A stretch of DNA of 64,000 bases from Beijerinckiaceae bacterium (GTDB lineage Bacteria; Pseudomonadota; Alphaproteobacteria; Rhizobiales; Beijerinckiaceae), in the NCBI GenBank assembly GCA_024304885.1, contig JALJOM010000003.1, forward strand, positions 2,452,110 through 2,516,109, in the 5' to 3' direction. The translations under genes and the position numbers were made by a program. How positions within the stretch are numbered: position 1 is the first letter of the stretch; each line of letters starts with the position of its first letter. Below are positions 27,238-36,990 of the stretch, piece after piece. The notes beneath the pieces are model-generated. The model was not told where the DNA came from. It ran no database searches and saw only the letters and a list, made by a program, of their open reading frames with translations.

Positions 27238-29805
27238 TCAATATCTGACGCCGTCGATCGCCGTGCTGCTCGCGGCCGGCCGAGCGAACTGCTCGTCTCC
27301 CAAGGTGCGAAGCTGCAGCTGGACCAGGAAGACCTGGTTGCGGGTTCCCCTCCCGTTGCCTTGGTCCTGAAAGACCGATCTGTAGTTGAGCGTCAAGCGG
27401 GTGCATTCGTCCTCGTAGCCGCCGCCGATCCCGAAATAGGCGGGGAAGAACGGGCCGGGGTTCGACGTCCCGATCAGGTTGGGCCCGTAGAACTGGCGGC
27501 TCATGTCGAATGTCACGTTACCCTGGGCGAAGTAGTTCTCGCTGATCTGGTAGCGAGAATAGAACGAGAGGCCCTCGCGCCGCACGTCGTAGCCGATGAC
27601 CGGCTGCGCCGAGTAGCTCGCGTATTGAGCCTGAGCGGTCAAGGGTCCCAAGTTGAATGTCGAGATGAGGTCGATGCGCCGTGGCTCGAAGGTATTGTGG
27701 TCGAACCGGCCTTTCGCGACGAAGTTGACGACCGTGCCGGGGCCCAAAGTAACCGCGCCGACGAAATCGGATGCGCGCGTATCGAGCCCTGAGCTCAAGC
27801 CCACGTTGGCGGCATCGGGACGGGCGTAGGAGTTCGTTCCCGCCACCTGGTAGGATTGGCCACCCGTGACGTTCACATAGGCGCCGCCTTCGGTGGTCCA
27901 TGTCACCCGACCACCGTAGTTCGCCCGGGTTCCGGTCTCGAATCGATCGTAGCCGGAGTACTTGTCCCAGGTGAACAAGGTCGAATCGTCGAACACCAGG
28001 CTCTGCGAGTCGAGGTTCACGAGGGAATGCGCACCGATCTGGTTGTTCGGCCGGGCGATGATCTGGGCGATCGGCTCCGCGACGATCGTGCCGACGGGAG
28101 CTGCGATGAAGAAGGGATAGCGGTAGTCGAGACCCGCGCCGGGAACGACCTCGCCGAAGAAGCTCGTGTCCGTGTTGCCGACGAACTGCAACTGCGAGGC
28201 ATTGGCGAAGGTCGAGGTCCCGAGCGACGAGGTGAAGGTATAGGTCCGCGTCTGGTTGATGTCGAACCATTCCCCGTTGAACCGGCCGAAGGCGAAGGGG
28301 GTCCACACCTGCCCGATCGGATCGATCCACTTGCGCCTGTAGGACGCCGTCGCCGTCGTGCGCGTATAGTCGCCGCCGATCCCCCGCATCAGGCAATCAC
28401 CGATGGCCTGGCCCGGCGCATAGGTGTTGCATATCTCGTAGAGCCCATAGGCATTGTCGAGGACGCGCGGCCCGACGGCCTCGAAACTCGCCGCCTGCGC
28501 CGACAGGCTCGTCAGGTTGTAGTCGAGCGTGACCTCGCCGCCGATTCCGAGCGTATCGGCCGGATCGATGTCGAAGGCCCGGTTGTAGTCCCACACCGGC
28601 CGGGCGATCGCCTGCTGCGGCTGGAAGTCGTGCGGCGACAGCCCGTTCACGTAATAGCCGCGGAAATCGAAATAGCCGCGCGCGCCCTGCCCGATCAAGT
28701 AGGCCGTGGAGATGGATTCCCCGAAGTAGTAATAGGCCAGAGTCCGGGTCGGGATATGGTAGTCGTAGAGGAAGTACCGATCGGTGAGGAGCGTGAAGTC
28801 CCAGCCGACCTTCCATCGATCGGCGATCTGGATCTGGCCCGTGCTGTCGAACGAGCCGCGGAACACGAGATCGCCCGCGCCGAAGGGCGGCGGCGCGAAG
28901 GCCTGCCGGTCCTGCTGGGCGATCCCGTTGGCGCGGATGGAGTACTCGCCGTAGTCGAATTTGTGGCGCCACTCGCCTCTGCCGAAGAAGCCTTGCTGCG
29001 ACAGATAGGTCGGCGTCAAGGTCAGGTCGTAGTTCGGCGCGAGGGCGAGGTAGATCGGCACGGAGACGCCGACGCCGCGCTTCTGGCCGTAGAGCACGCT
29101 CGGCATGAGGAGGCCGGACTTGCGCTTGACGCTCGGATCCGGCGACGAGAAATAGGGCATGTAGGGCGTCGAGATGCCGAGGAAGTCGATTCCGGCATCC
29201 TCGTAGTAGAGCATCTTCTCTTCGTTCTTGTGGATGATGCGCTTGGCGCGGACGCGCCAGACCGGTGGCCGCTCCGGGTCGGTGCGGCACGCTTGGCAGG
29301 CGGTGTAGGTTCCCTTGTCGAAGACGGTCGTGTCGAGGTCGATGCGCTCGGCGCGCGGCGCGCTGAAATAGGCCTTCTCCGGCGCCTCGGATTGCAGGCT
29401 GTCGATGAATCCGTCGCGAAAGTCGTCGGTGAAGTCGAGCCGCTCGCCGCGCAGGATCGTGCCGTCCACCTCGGTCAGCTTGGCATCGCCCTCGGCATAG
29501 ACGCGACCCGCCTTGCGGTCGTAGGTCACCCGGTCGGCCTCGAGCACGCGCCCCTTGTGATAGACGCGGACATTGCCGACCGCCGAGGCGAGCTCCTTGT
29601 CCACGTCGTAGCGGATCTCCGCCGCCTCGACGAGCATCTTGTCGGAGCCGCGAGCTCCCGCTTTCGCCGGCCCTGCCTGCGATCCTTGCGCCCCGGCCGG
29701 GCTCGCTGCGGCAAGTACCGCTAGGAAGGCGCCGGCTCCGAGCCACGCAGCTCGATTCCGACGTCGTCTCGCGCGATTTCTCGCGGGCGAAAGGCTGCGA
29801 TCCAT
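27238..29805 (-). CDS. lptD: LPS-assembly outer-membrane protein LptD
   Basis: Outer-membrane beta-barrel that inserts lipopolysaccharide into the outer leaflet. 855 residues from ATG 29805. Signal peptide (AAWLGAGAFLAVLAAASPAGAQ), then a periplasmic OstA-type jellyroll domain (MLVEAAEIRYDVDKELASAV...KAGRVYAEGDAKL), then a barrel with LptD C-terminal sequence (WRVRAKRIIHKNEEKMLYYEDA). Cysteines are present in YTACQACRTD and near the C-terminus (YEDECTRL), fitting the inter-domain disulphides known in the family. Its ATG overlaps the lptG stop (TGATG). Confidence 0.95.
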   Translation of the reverse strand: MDRSLSPARNRARRRRNRAAWLGAGAFLAVLAAASPAGAQGSQAGPAKAGARGSDKMLVEAAEIRYDVDKELASAVGNVRVYHKGRVLEADRVTYDRKAGRVYAEGDAKLTEVDGTILRGERLDFTDDFRDGFIDSLQSEAPEKAYFSAPRAERIDLDTTVFDKGTYTACQACRTDPERPPVWRVRAKRIIHKNEEKMLYYEDAGIDFLGISTPYMPYFSSPDPSVKRKSGLLMPSVLYGQKRGVGVSVPIYLALAPNYDLTLTPTYLSQQGFFGRGEWRHKFDYGEYSIRANGIAQQDRQAFAPPPFGAGDLVFRGSFDSTGQIQIADRWKVGWDFTLLTDRYFLYDYHIPTRTLAYYYFGESISTAYLIGQGARGYFDFRGYYVNGLSPHDFQPQQAIARPVWDYNRAFDIDPADTLGIGGEVTLDYNLTSLSAQAASFEAVGPRVLDNAYGLYEICNTYAPGQAIGDCLMRGIGGDYTRTTATASYRRKWIDPIGQVWTPFAFGRFNGEWFDINQTRTYTFTSSLGTSTFANASQLQFVGNTDTSFFGEVVPGAGLDYRYPFFIAAPVGTIVAEPIAQIIARPNNQIGAHSLVNLDSQSLVFDDSTLFTWDKYSGYDRFETGTRANYGGRVTWTTEGGAYVNVTGGQSYQVAGTNSYARPDAANVGLSSGLDTRASDFVGAVTLGPGTVVNFVAKGRFDHNTFEPRRIDLISTFNLGPLTAQAQYASYSAQPVIGYDVRREGLSFYSRYQISENYFAQGNVTFDMSRQFYGPNLIGTSNPGPFFPAYFGIGGGYEDECTRLTLNYRSVFQDQGNGRGTRNQVFLVQLQLRTLGDEQFARPAASSTAIDGVRY

Positions 29806-30896
29806 CAGCCGTCCTCCCCGAACAGCAAGGCAAAGGTGGCGAGCATGGCGCCGACGACCGGCGGCGTCCAAGCCGCGACGATCGGGCTCAACACGCCGGT
29901 GGCTCCGAGATCACCGATCAGCTTCGTCGCCACATTAAGCACGAAGCCGGCGACGACGCCACCGCCGATCATGCGCATGACGCCACCAAATCGAAAGAAC
30001 CTTAAGGAAAAGGCCGCCGCGACGAGGACCATCGCGACGAACATGAGCGGGCGAGCGAGCAGGAATTGGTACTGGAGGCGGTAGCCGGTCGCGTCGAGTC
30101 CTGCCGCCTCGGTCGCGCCGCCGACGGCCGGAAGGTCCCAGAATCCAACGGAAATCGGCTGAACCTTGCCTCTGGTGACCTCGTCAGGACGCAGCTCGGT
30201 GGGGAGGCGGAAGGTCGCCACATCCCTGCTCTCTCGACCCGGCACGATGATACGCGCGTTGTCGAAATGCCACATGCCGGGGAAAAGTGTCGCGTGTCGT
30301 GCATCGACCTCGGATTCGAGCCGTCCCGGAGCCCCGAACAGGTAGGCGGAGACGTGGTCGAGGCGGCCCGGCTCGGACGCCGGCGTCTCGGCCCGGATGA
30401 TCGCCCGTCCGCTCGCGGTCGCTTGGCGAAGCCAGGTCGCCTCCGTCGTCGGCGCGCCGGCTGCCGCCAAGGTGCCGAAGATACGAGCCTCGATGACATC
30501 GGCGCGCTTCTTCATCACCGCGAAGGTCGGATTCAGCAGGGTGACGGTGCAAAGACCGATGCCCGCCGCGATCGTGACCGGCGGAACCAGGAAGCCCCAG
30601 GCGGAGATGCCGAACGCCCGGGCGACATAGAGCTCGAGCTTGCGGCTCAGGTCCAGGAACGCCGCCATGGCCCCGCACAGCACGCAAAACGGCATGAGCT
30701 GCTCGAATGCGGAGGGAACCCGCAAGAGGGACAGGAATGCGACCGATCGCGCGGAAACCCGCGGCAGGTCGGCCGTCCGCCTGAGCATCTCGACCACATC
30801 GACGACATAGACCATACCGAAGGTCAGGACGAGCACCGCCCCGATCATCACCAGGAATCGGGCGGAAAAATAGCGCGCGAGGGTCAGGCCGAGCAT
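29805..30896 (-). CDS. lptG: LPS export ABC transporter permease LptG
   Basis: Inner-membrane permease of the LptB2FG complex that extracts LPS. 363 residues with the YjgP/YjgQ fold: an N-terminal membrane helix group (YFSARFLVMIGAVLVLTFG; LRVPSAFEQLMPFCVLCGAMA), a periplasmic domain, and three C-terminal helices. FEQLMPF and LSRKLELYVARAFG are typical of the G subunit rather than F. ATG 30896 gives the family N-terminus MLGLTLARYF. The partner gene lptF, usually immediately upstream, is absent; upstream is a 520-bp gap and divergent pepA. Confidence 0.92.
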   Translation of the reverse strand: MLGLTLARYFSARFLVMIGAVLVLTFGMVYVVDVVEMLRRTADLPRVSARSVAFLSLLRVPSAFEQLMPFCVLCGAMAAFLDLSRKLELYVARAFGISAWGFLVPPVTIAAGIGLCTVTLLNPTFAVMKKRADVIEARIFGTLAAAGAPTTEATWLRQATASGRAIIRAETPASEPGRLDHVSAYLFGAPGRLESEVDARHATLFPGMWHFDNARIIVPGRESRDVATFRLPTELRPDEVTRGKVQPISVGFWDLPAVGGATEAAGLDATGYRLQYQFLLARPLMFVAMVLVAAAFSLRFFRFGGVMRMIGGGVVAGFVLNVATKLIGDLGATGVLSPIVAAWTPPVVGAMLATFALLFGEDG

Positions 30897-31416
30897 GCCG
30901 TGGTCCAGGGTGATCGGGTGAGGGTGTCGAGCCCGTCCCCCGGCGGCACCGGTGCGAGAGGGCGTTCCGGTCCCGCCGCATCGGACCGCGCCTCCGATTT
31001 CCGGGAGTGTCGTCGCTTCGCGACGCGAACCGGAAACCCGCTCGACGGAAAAGACCCCTTGCCGGCGCGCCCGCTGCCGAACATGATGCGAACGAGACAC
31101 GACGACTCGGCCTTACGGCGCCGCGGTGTCCGGGTGGGGGCCGGCTCGGCATCGAGCTTGCCACGACTCCTTTCGCCCCGACCGACTGGCGTGGACCCGA
31201 ACCTCGGGTCCGTGACCGAAACGAGGTCGCGGCGATGCTCGGCGGCGCGGCACGTGCACAATGCGGCTTCTCTCATGATCCCCGTGGCATGGCCGGTACG
31301 TCGGCGTCGGGCCACGCCCTGACGCGTGGGGACCCCGACGCGGCCCAGTCTGTCGTCTTCGGCCGCCCACGAGGGTCGGTCGGGGCGGACCGCGAAGAAG
31401 GCGTATAGAGGAACCA
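30897..31416. other. 520-bp gap between divergent lptG and pepA, with a degenerate family-A repeat
   Basis: No supported gene. In many relatives this site holds lptF, but I see no YjgP/YjgQ-like sequence in any frame. At about 31010-31058 the sequence cttcgcgacgcgaaccgga followed by gctcgacggaaaaga resembles the core of repeat family A. The right end carries the pepA Shine-Dalgarno (gaggaacc). Both promoters must be here. Confidence 0.55.
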
Positions 31417-33069
31417 ATGTATCAGTCCATGAAAATCGAGTTCGTGGCCCTCGGCCCCCTGAACGCGCTGACGCCGCTGCCGTCGCCCGCGAAACGGGCG
31501 GGCGGAACGGTGAAGGGGGCGGAAACCCTGGTCGTTTTCATGGGCCAGGACTTCGCCTTCGCGCCCGAGACGGCGCGGTTGATCGGACCCGAGGGCGAGG
31601 CCCTGATACGGAAGGCCGCGGCGGCCGCACGATTCAAGGGCAAGGCCTCGACCGCGCTCGAAATCCTCGCGCCGGCCGGGTTCGCCGCCGATCGGCTCGT
31701 GGTGATCGGAACAGGTCCCGTCGCGGAGGCCCGGACCACAGAGGCCGACAAGCCCGCGCGCGGCAAGGCCGCCAAGAAGGCGACCGCCGAAGCGGAAACC
31801 GAGGCCGGCACGGTGCGGCCAGACAAGACCGCCACGGATCCGGCGGCCCTCGGCGGCTTCGTCGCGGGCAAGCTCGGCCATGGCGCCCATGCGCTCGTCG
31901 CGTTCGACCTGCCGCGCCCGCCCGAGGATCCCGCCGCGGCAGCGGCCGAGCTGATGCTCGGCATGCGGCTCCGTGCTTACCGTTTCGATCTCTACAAGAC
32001 CAAGAAGAAGGACGACACCGAGGACTCCGCCCCGGGCGAAATCTACATCGGCGTCGCCGAGCCGTCGGCGGCGCGCCGCGAGGCCAAGGCGCGCGAGGCC
32101 GTGGCGGCCGGGGTCGTGACCGCCCGCTCTCTCGTGAACGAGCCGGCCAACGTGCTCCATCCGGAAGAATTCGCAAAGCGGGCCAAGGAGCTCGAGAAGC
32201 TCGGCGTCGAGATCGAGATCCTCGACGTGCCCGCCATGCGCGGGCTCGGCATGAATGCCCTGCTCGGCGTCGGCCAAGGCTCGATTCGGGAAAGCCGGAT
32301 GGTCGTCATGCGCTGGCGCGGGGTGAGATCGAGCAAGGCGAAGCCCATCGCTTTCGTCGGCAAGGGCGTGTGCTTCGACACGGGCGGGATCTCGATCAAG
32401 CCCGCCGCCGGGATGGAGGACATGAAAGGCGACATGGCGGGTGCCGCCTGCGTCGTCGGCTTGATGCAGGCGCTCGCCCTGCGCAAGGCCAAGGTCGATG
32501 CGATCGGCGCGATCGGCCTCGTCGAGAACATGCCGGGCCCCGAGGCCCAAAGGCCGGGCGACATCGTGAAATCCATGTCCGGCCAGACGATCGAGATCAT
32601 CAATACCGATGCCGAGGGCCGGCTCGTCCTCGCCGACGTGCTCTGGTACGTCCAGTCGAAGCTCGAGCCGCGGTTCATCGTCGATCTCGCGACGCTCACG
32701 GGCGCGATCCTCGTCGCGCTCGGCCAGGAGCACGCGGGGCTCTTCGCGAACGACGACGATCTCGCGGACAAGCTCCTCGCCGCCGGCAAGGCGACCGGCG
32801 AGAAGCTGTGGCGACTGCCGCTCGGCTCGGCCTACGATAAATTGATCGATTCGAAATGCGCCGACATGAAGAACACCGGCGGCCGCCATGCGGGCTCGAT
32901 CACTGCGGCGCAATTCCTCCAGCGCTTCGTCAACGGCACGCCCTGGGCGCATCTCGACATCGCCGGAACCGGGATGAGCTCGCCCGGCAACGACATCAAC
33001 CAGAGCTGGGGCTCGGGCTTCGGCGTGCGCCTGCTCGACCGCCTCGTGTCCGACTCCTACGAGGCATGA
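31417..33069 (+). CDS. pepA: Leucyl aminopeptidase (M17 family)
   Basis: Two-metal cytosolic aminopeptidase that frees N-terminal residues. 550 residues. The metal and catalytic regions are intact: [18 protein letters not shown] at 316-333, DMKGDMAGA at 335-343 and the M17 signature NTDAEGRL at 396-403. The N-terminal domain carries an extra Lys/Ala/Glu-rich stretch (~105-142) that looks like a disordered insertion and explains the somewhat long protein. Shine-Dalgarno gaggaacc precedes ATG 31417. It is followed after 7 bases by holC, the usual pairing. Confidence 0.95.
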   Translation: MYQSMKIEFVALGPLNALTPLPSPAKRAGGTVKGAETLVVFMGQDFAFAPETARLIGPEGEALIRKAAAAARFKGKASTALEILAPAGFAADRLVVIGTGPVAEARTTEADKPARGKAAKKATAEAETEAGTVRPDKTATDPAALGGFVAGKLGHGAHALVAFDLPRPPEDPAAAAAELMLGMRLRAYRFDLYKTKKKDDTEDSAPGEIYIGVAEPSAARREAKAREAVAAGVVTARSLVNEPANVLHPEEFAKRAKELEKLGVEIEILDVPAMRGLGMNALLGVGQGSIRESRMVVMRWRGVRSSKAKPIAFVGKGVCFDTGGISIKPAAGMEDMKGDMAGAACVVGLMQALALRKAKVDAIGAIGLVENMPGPEAQRPGDIVKSMSGQTIEIINTDAEGRLVLADVLWYVQSKLEPRFIVDLATLTGAILVALGQEHAGLFANDDDLADKLLAAGKATGEKLWRLPLGSAYDKLIDSKCADMKNTGGRHAGSITAAQFLQRFVNGTPWAHLDIAGTGMSSPGNDINQSWGSGFGVRLLDRLVSDSYEA

Positions 33070-33076
33070 GCGGCCC

Positions 33077-33541
33077 ATGACCGAGGTCTGGTTCTATCAC
33101 CTGCAGCCGCGACGGCTCGAGTCCGCCTTGCCGGAGCTGCTCGAGAAAGCGCTCGACCGCGGCTGGCGCGTGGTGGTCCAGGCGGTCAGCGAGGAACGCC
33201 TCGACGCGCTCGATCAGCTGCTCTGGACCTTCTCGGAGGCGAGCTTCCTCGCCCATGGGCGCGCCCGCGACGGAGATGCCGAGCTCCAGCCGATCTATCT
33301 CTCGACCGGGATCGAGAACCCGAACCGCGCCTCGGCTCGCTTCTTCGTCGAAGGCGCCGAGATCGCCGGCGCCCTCGCCCATCCCGATGCCGGCTACGAG
33401 CGGGCGATCACGCTGTTCGACGGCACTTCCGACGACGAGGTTCTTTCCGCCCGCGAGCAATGGAAGCATCTGAAGAGCCTCGGCTATGCCCTCGCCTATT
33501 GGCAGCAGGCCGAGACCGGCAAATGGGAGCGGAAGGCCTGA
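33077..33541 (+). CDS. holC: DNA polymerase III chi subunit
   Basis: Clamp-loader accessory subunit linking polymerase III to single-strand binding protein. 154 residues with the HolC pattern MTEVWFYHL...LESALPELLEKALDRGWRVVVQ, ALDQLLWTFSEASFLAHG and the C-terminal LKSLGYALAYWQQ. It starts 7 bases after the pepA stop, so the two are co-transcribed. Confidence 0.92.
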   Translation: MTEVWFYHLQPRRLESALPELLEKALDRGWRVVVQAVSEERLDALDQLLWTFSEASFLAHGRARDGDAELQPIYLSTGIENPNRASARFFVEGAEIAGALAHPDAGYERAITLFDGTSDDEVLSAREQWKHLKSLGYALAYWQQAETGKWERKA

Positions 33542-33608
33542 GGATCGCCACGCGACGGCGGAGCTGTGCTATATGCCGATTGCAACGCATGCTCGTTCGA
33601 GGTCCGTC

Positions 33609-34694
33609 ATGAACTTGCGTCTTCCGATCGTCGCGGCCCTTCTCGCAACCTTCGCCGGCGGACCTCTCGCCGCCGACCCGCTCCGGGACCGCGCGAAGGG
33701 CCTGTTCGAGGTAATTCCGACCACACCCCCGCCTTTGCGCGGCGCGCCGGCCTCGCCGGAGAAGCTCGCCCTCGGCAAGATGCTCTATTTCGATACGCGG
33801 ATCTCCGAGAACCACGACATCAGCTGCAGCACCTGCCACAATCTCGCGATGGGCGGGGTCGACGGCCGCTCGTCCTCGGTCGGCCACACCGGCCAGCTCG
33901 GCGGGCGCAAGGTCCTCACCGTCTTGAACGCCGTCTTCAACAAGGCGCAGTTCTGGGACGGTCGCGCCGAGGATCTCGAGAGCCAAGTGACCATGTCGGT
34001 CATGGCGTTCCCGAGCGCGCTCCTGAAATCGCGCGGCGGGCCGGTCATTCCTTCGGCAGAGCTCACCAAGGCCACCAAGGACCACGCCGTCGCGCAGCTC
34101 AAGGGCATCCCGGGCTATGTCGAAGCCTTCGGAAAGGCCTTTCCCGGCGAGGGCGATCCGATCACCTATGACAATGTCGCGAAGGCCATCGCCGCCTTCG
34201 AATCGACGCTGATCACACCCGGCGCTCCCTTCGACCTCTGGCTCCTCGGCGACGATGCGGCGCTCTCGGACACGCAGAAGCTGGGGCTTTCGCTCTTCAT
34301 CGAGAAGGGCTGCGCCGATTGCCACAACGGCATCAACATCGGCGGCGGGCAATTCGCGCGGTTCGGCTCGATGCAGAGCCCGGGCACGGACGTCCTGCCC
34401 TCCGACGATTGGGGCCGCTTCGCGATCACGCGCGATGTCGCCGACAAGTACGTGTTCAAGGTGCCGAGCCTGCGCAACATCACCTTGACCGCGCCCTATT
34501 TCCACAATGGGCACGAGTGGAGCCTGAGGCAGGCCGTGTCGGTCATGGGCGCGGCTCAGCTCGGCAACAAGCTCACCGACTCCGAGATCGACAGGATCGT
34601 CGAATTCCTCGAGTCGCTGACCGGCAAGCAGCCCGAGATCGTGCTTCCGATCCTGCCGCCCCGTGTGGGCTCCACGCCGCGGCCGGCACAGTGA
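33609..34694 (+). CDS. Di-haem cytochrome c peroxidase
   Basis: Periplasmic enzyme of the CcpA/MauG superfamily that reduces hydrogen peroxide using electrons from small c-type cytochromes. 361 residues with a signal peptide (LPIVAALLATFAGGPLAAD). Two haem attachment sites are present, CSTCH at 73-77 and CADCH at 235-239, with the family's conserved FWDGRAEDLESQ and TAPYFHNG segments. ATG 33609 is chosen because the signal peptide starts there; the longer frame would read through holC. It is read from its own unit 67 bases after holC and followed by a strong hairpin. Confidence 0.92.
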   Translation: MNLRLPIVAALLATFAGGPLAADPLRDRAKGLFEVIPTTPPPLRGAPASPEKLALGKMLYFDTRISENHDISCSTCHNLAMGGVDGRSSSVGHTGQLGGRKVLTVLNAVFNKAQFWDGRAEDLESQVTMSVMAFPSALLKSRGGPVIPSAELTKATKDHAVAQLKGIPGYVEAFGKAFPGEGDPITYDNVAKAIAAFESTLITPGAPFDLWLLGDDAALSDTQKLGLSLFIEKGCADCHNGINIGGGQFARFGSMQSPGTDVLPSDDWGRFAITRDVADKYVFKVPSLRNITLTAPYFHNGHEWSLRQAVSVMGAAQLGNKLTDSEIDRIVEFLESLTGKQPEIVLPILPPRVGSTPRPAQ

Positions 34695-34724
34695 CTGCCG
34701 CACTCGACTCGCTACGCGCGCCTT

Positions 34725-34746
34725 CCCTCCCCTTCCAAGGGGAGGG
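34725..34746. terminator. Strong hairpin after the peroxidase gene, REP-like
   Basis: Arms ccctcccctt and aaggggaggg pair perfectly around two bases, 30 bases after the peroxidase stop. This is the short form of the 'ggggaggg' element seen in longer form at 36461-36588. It could end the peroxidase transcript, though no T-tract follows. It also marks one edge of the accessory gene at 34799-36433. Confidence 0.6.
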
Positions 34747-34798
34747 ATACACCCACATCGCAGCTTGCCACTGGATCAAGCCCAAATCCGGCCTGCCT

Positions 34799-36433
34799 CT
34801 ACTTATTCTCCATGTCGATATGGTCTATGAGGAAAATCAACCAGTGTTTCAGCTCGGGAAAGGGGGCCGCGAAGGCTAATATCGGCTGAACATTCTCGAG
34901 AACAAATGCAATGATCTGGGATGTGTAGACGTACCCAGGATCAACAACATTGAGTGCTATGCCACCCCCAAAGGAAGATAGGGCAGCTTCTGCCCGGGTC
35001 AGGACTTGGCCCAACGCGATTAAGATGTTCTTCGTGACCGCGTAGCCTGCGTAGCCAGTTCTTGTGCCTTCCCAACCGAGCTCGATCAGGCATTCGTCCA
35101 CAGCCGTGATGAACTCGCGTGTTCTTGCTTCGACGAACCTTACCGCATGTCGTAGGCGGTCGAGAATGTGGTGTGCGTGTGGACCGATCTCCGCAAGTGT
35201 TTTGCGCGAAAGGCGAGCTTGATCCGCTCGCGTCGTCAATTCGCGGCCCAGCGGGAAGCCCAGAATGAACGCTCCATGAATTTGTGCGGCTTGTTGAAGC
35301 TGAGCCAGATGACCGGGCTCCAAAGGCTGCGACATCATGCGGGGTGGCGGAGTCGTGAATGTGTCGGACAAGGCGAGCAGCCCAGTCCCCACCGCCCACA
35401 AGGATGCAACATCGAGACTGTCGAAGGGTACAGCGACCAGCTCGGAATATTCCGACGTTACGAGATCGAGTACCGGATGAGCATTGGCCACTCTATGAGT
35501 GGATTCCTTCAACAATGGAAAGAGGCGTTGTAGCTGGCCGTGCAGGGCTCGCTGAAGTGCCTCGTCGAAATCCGACCCGATCTGTTGTGGAACAGCTTCG
35601 AGGCCACGATCGGTCACCTCGATGCGTAGGCCGGGTTCCGGCGAGGGTTGGGAAGGTGGCGTGTGCTCGGCGATCAGACGCTTGATGTGGGCGTTGACGA
35701 CGGCCGGGCCTTCTTCCCAGATTTCGTTCGGAATGGTCGCGCGGGCGATCTCGAGCTTCTTGTTCGATCGCTTGCCCGCGAGCCGCTCCTCGTACCAATC
35801 CGTCCAGACGTCCCAATCCTCCTCAAAGGCGAGGAGGTCGCGCTTCATCTCTGTCCAATGCGCGACGATCTCGGGTGGTGGGTCTCCCGGCCACAAAGGT
35901 GAGTCGGCGATGTAAGCGACTATTGCACCCTGGTCCACATGCGTCGCATCAATGGACAGTGTCCGCAGAAAGACAACAGAGGCCCCAGCGTCGGTAGCAT
36001 AGGCACCGTAAGACGAAGCAATGTCGGCAGTGATGGCGGCTGCAGAAGCCGAATCGTCTTCGTAACCGTCTGCGGTAACGGCTTGGGCAGCATAGGCAGC
36101 GGCATTGCCATACTCGGTCTCGTTGATCTCCATGAACCACATGCCATTTTCAGTTGCATCTACAGCATATGGCCCAAGTCTTGCGGTGTGCTCCGGATAT
36201 CGGCCGGCAGACCAGGCAATGCTAGCCGGACGAAACACCGACAACCCATAGGTCCTAGCGCGCCCGCGAACGAACACGGGCGCTATGGGTAAACCACGTA
36301 AGGCCGCACGGGCCGCGAGCGCGACTGCCACCTCGCGCGGCTTGCCGTCGAGCCATTTCTCGAAATCTTCTGGCCTCTGAAAATCGACCAGCGGAGCCTC
36401 CCGCCTCTGCCTGCGCCGGCAGGCTCGCACCAC
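34799..36433 (-). CDS. Orphan protein of unknown function, 544 residues
   Basis: I cannot assign a function. The N-terminal ~35 conserved residues (RPEDFEKWLDGKPREVAVAL) and a central Trp/Tyr-rich block (WDVWTDWYEERLAG followed by IPNEIWEEGPAVVNAHIKRL) recur, to my recollection, in uncharacterised Hyphomicrobiales proteins. The middle is alanine-rich (about residues 108-150). The C-terminal third is helical, with a hydrophobic segment near the end (SQIIAFVLENVQPILAFAAPF). There is no signal peptide. The first ATG (36433) has no good Shine-Dalgarno, so the start is uncertain. Codon use is less GC-rich than its neighbours, and palindromic elements lie on both sides, suggesting insertion as an accessory unit. 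Confidence 0.7.
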   Translation of the reverse strand: MVRACRRRQRREAPLVDFQRPEDFEKWLDGKPREVAVALAARAALRGLPIAPVFVRGRARTYGLSVFRPASIAWSAGRYPEHTARLGPYAVDATENGMWFMEINETEYGNAAAYAAQAVTADGYEDDSASAAAITADIASSYGAYATDAGASVVFLRTLSIDATHVDQGAIVAYIADSPLWPGDPPPEIVAHWTEMKRDLLAFEEDWDVWTDWYEERLAGKRSNKKLEIARATIPNEIWEEGPAVVNAHIKRLIAEHTPPSQPSPEPGLRIEVTDRGLEAVPQQIGSDFDEALQRALHGQLQRLFPLLKESTHRVANAHPVLDLVTSEYSELVAVPFDSLDVASLWAVGTGLLALSDTFTTPPPRMMSQPLEPGHLAQLQQAAQIHGAFILGFPLGRELTTRADQARLSRKTLAEIGPHAHHILDRLRHAVRFVEARTREFITAVDECLIELGWEGTRTGYAGYAVTKNILIALGQVLTRAEAALSSFGGGIALNVVDPGYVYTSQIIAFVLENVQPILAFAAPFPELKHWLIFLIDHIDMENK

Positions 36434-36460
36434 GCACGCGATTCGGCAAGGAGGGGCTTA

Positions 36461-36588
36461 TCCCGCCCCCGATTTCGGGGGAGGGTGTCGCCGAAGGCGA
36501 CGGGTGGGGGGCCGTCCGGAGGCGGCGTGTTCGGAGGTCCCCACCCGTCTCGCTTCGCGAGCCACCCTCCCCGTTCCGGGGAGGGACT
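36461..36588. repeat. Long imperfect palindrome (ggggaggg type)
   Basis: A ~128-bp inverted arrangement: gatttcgggggagggtgtcg...ccgaaggcgacgggtggggg on the left is mirrored by ccccacccgtctcgcttcgc...gagccaccctccccgttccg on the right. Elements of this sequence type occur between genes in many alphaproteobacteria. It lies 5' of the 544-residue orphan gene and just 3' of the 36600-36902 gene, so it may act as a transcription end or simply mark a recombination site. Confidence 0.75.
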
Positions 36589-36599
36589 GCCCGCGCCCG

Positions 36600-36902
36600 T
36601 CACTCCTCCGGGTCGGGGTCCTTCAGGCCTTTCGCCCGGATCTGGCCGAGCTCGGAAAGGCCGATATGGCCCATGCGGGCGCGCTCGGCGACATAGCCGA
36701 GCTCGAGGATGTGATTGTGCCCGGCGCGCATCTCGTCGCGGGTGAGGCCGAGGTCGGCTTCGATCTGCACGGCCTTCACCGCGTAATCCGGCGGCGAGCC
36801 CGTCCTGTAGAGATAGTCGAGGAAAAGGACCCGCAGCTCCTCCAGGCGCTCGGCGGGGAGCTGCGGGATGGCCGATCCTTTCTGTACGGGCATCGCCGCC
36901 AT
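36600..36902 (-). CDS. Small conserved hypothetical protein, 100 residues
   Basis: A soluble, helical protein starting MAAMPVQKGS. The core (LPAERLEELRVLFLDYLYR...VKAVQIEADLGLTRDEMRAGHNHILELGYVAERARM) looks like a small helical or winged-helix-like fold, but no DNA-binding motif can be named. It is downstream of bolA on the same strand (88 bases), so it may share its transcript. The longer open frame upstream overlaps bolA and has low-complexity arginine sequence, so ATG 36902 is preferred. Confidence 0.65.
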   Translation of the reverse strand: MAAMPVQKGSAIPQLPAERLEELRVLFLDYLYRTGSPPDYAVKAVQIEADLGLTRDEMRAGHNHILELGYVAERARMGHIGLSELGQIRAKGLKDPDPEE

Positions 36903-36990
36903 GTTCGGCTCCGTTCGTGTCGTCTTTCTCTCCGGAGCGCGGCGCCGCCGTGCTCGTCCGGCGACGAGAAGCACGAACCGGACCAGAGGC

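Noticed and set aside
30884-31417. 177-codon minus-strand frame upstream of lptG, considered as lptF remnant
   Set aside because: No YjgP/YjgQ-like helices or motifs; composition is that of non-coding GC-rich DNA.
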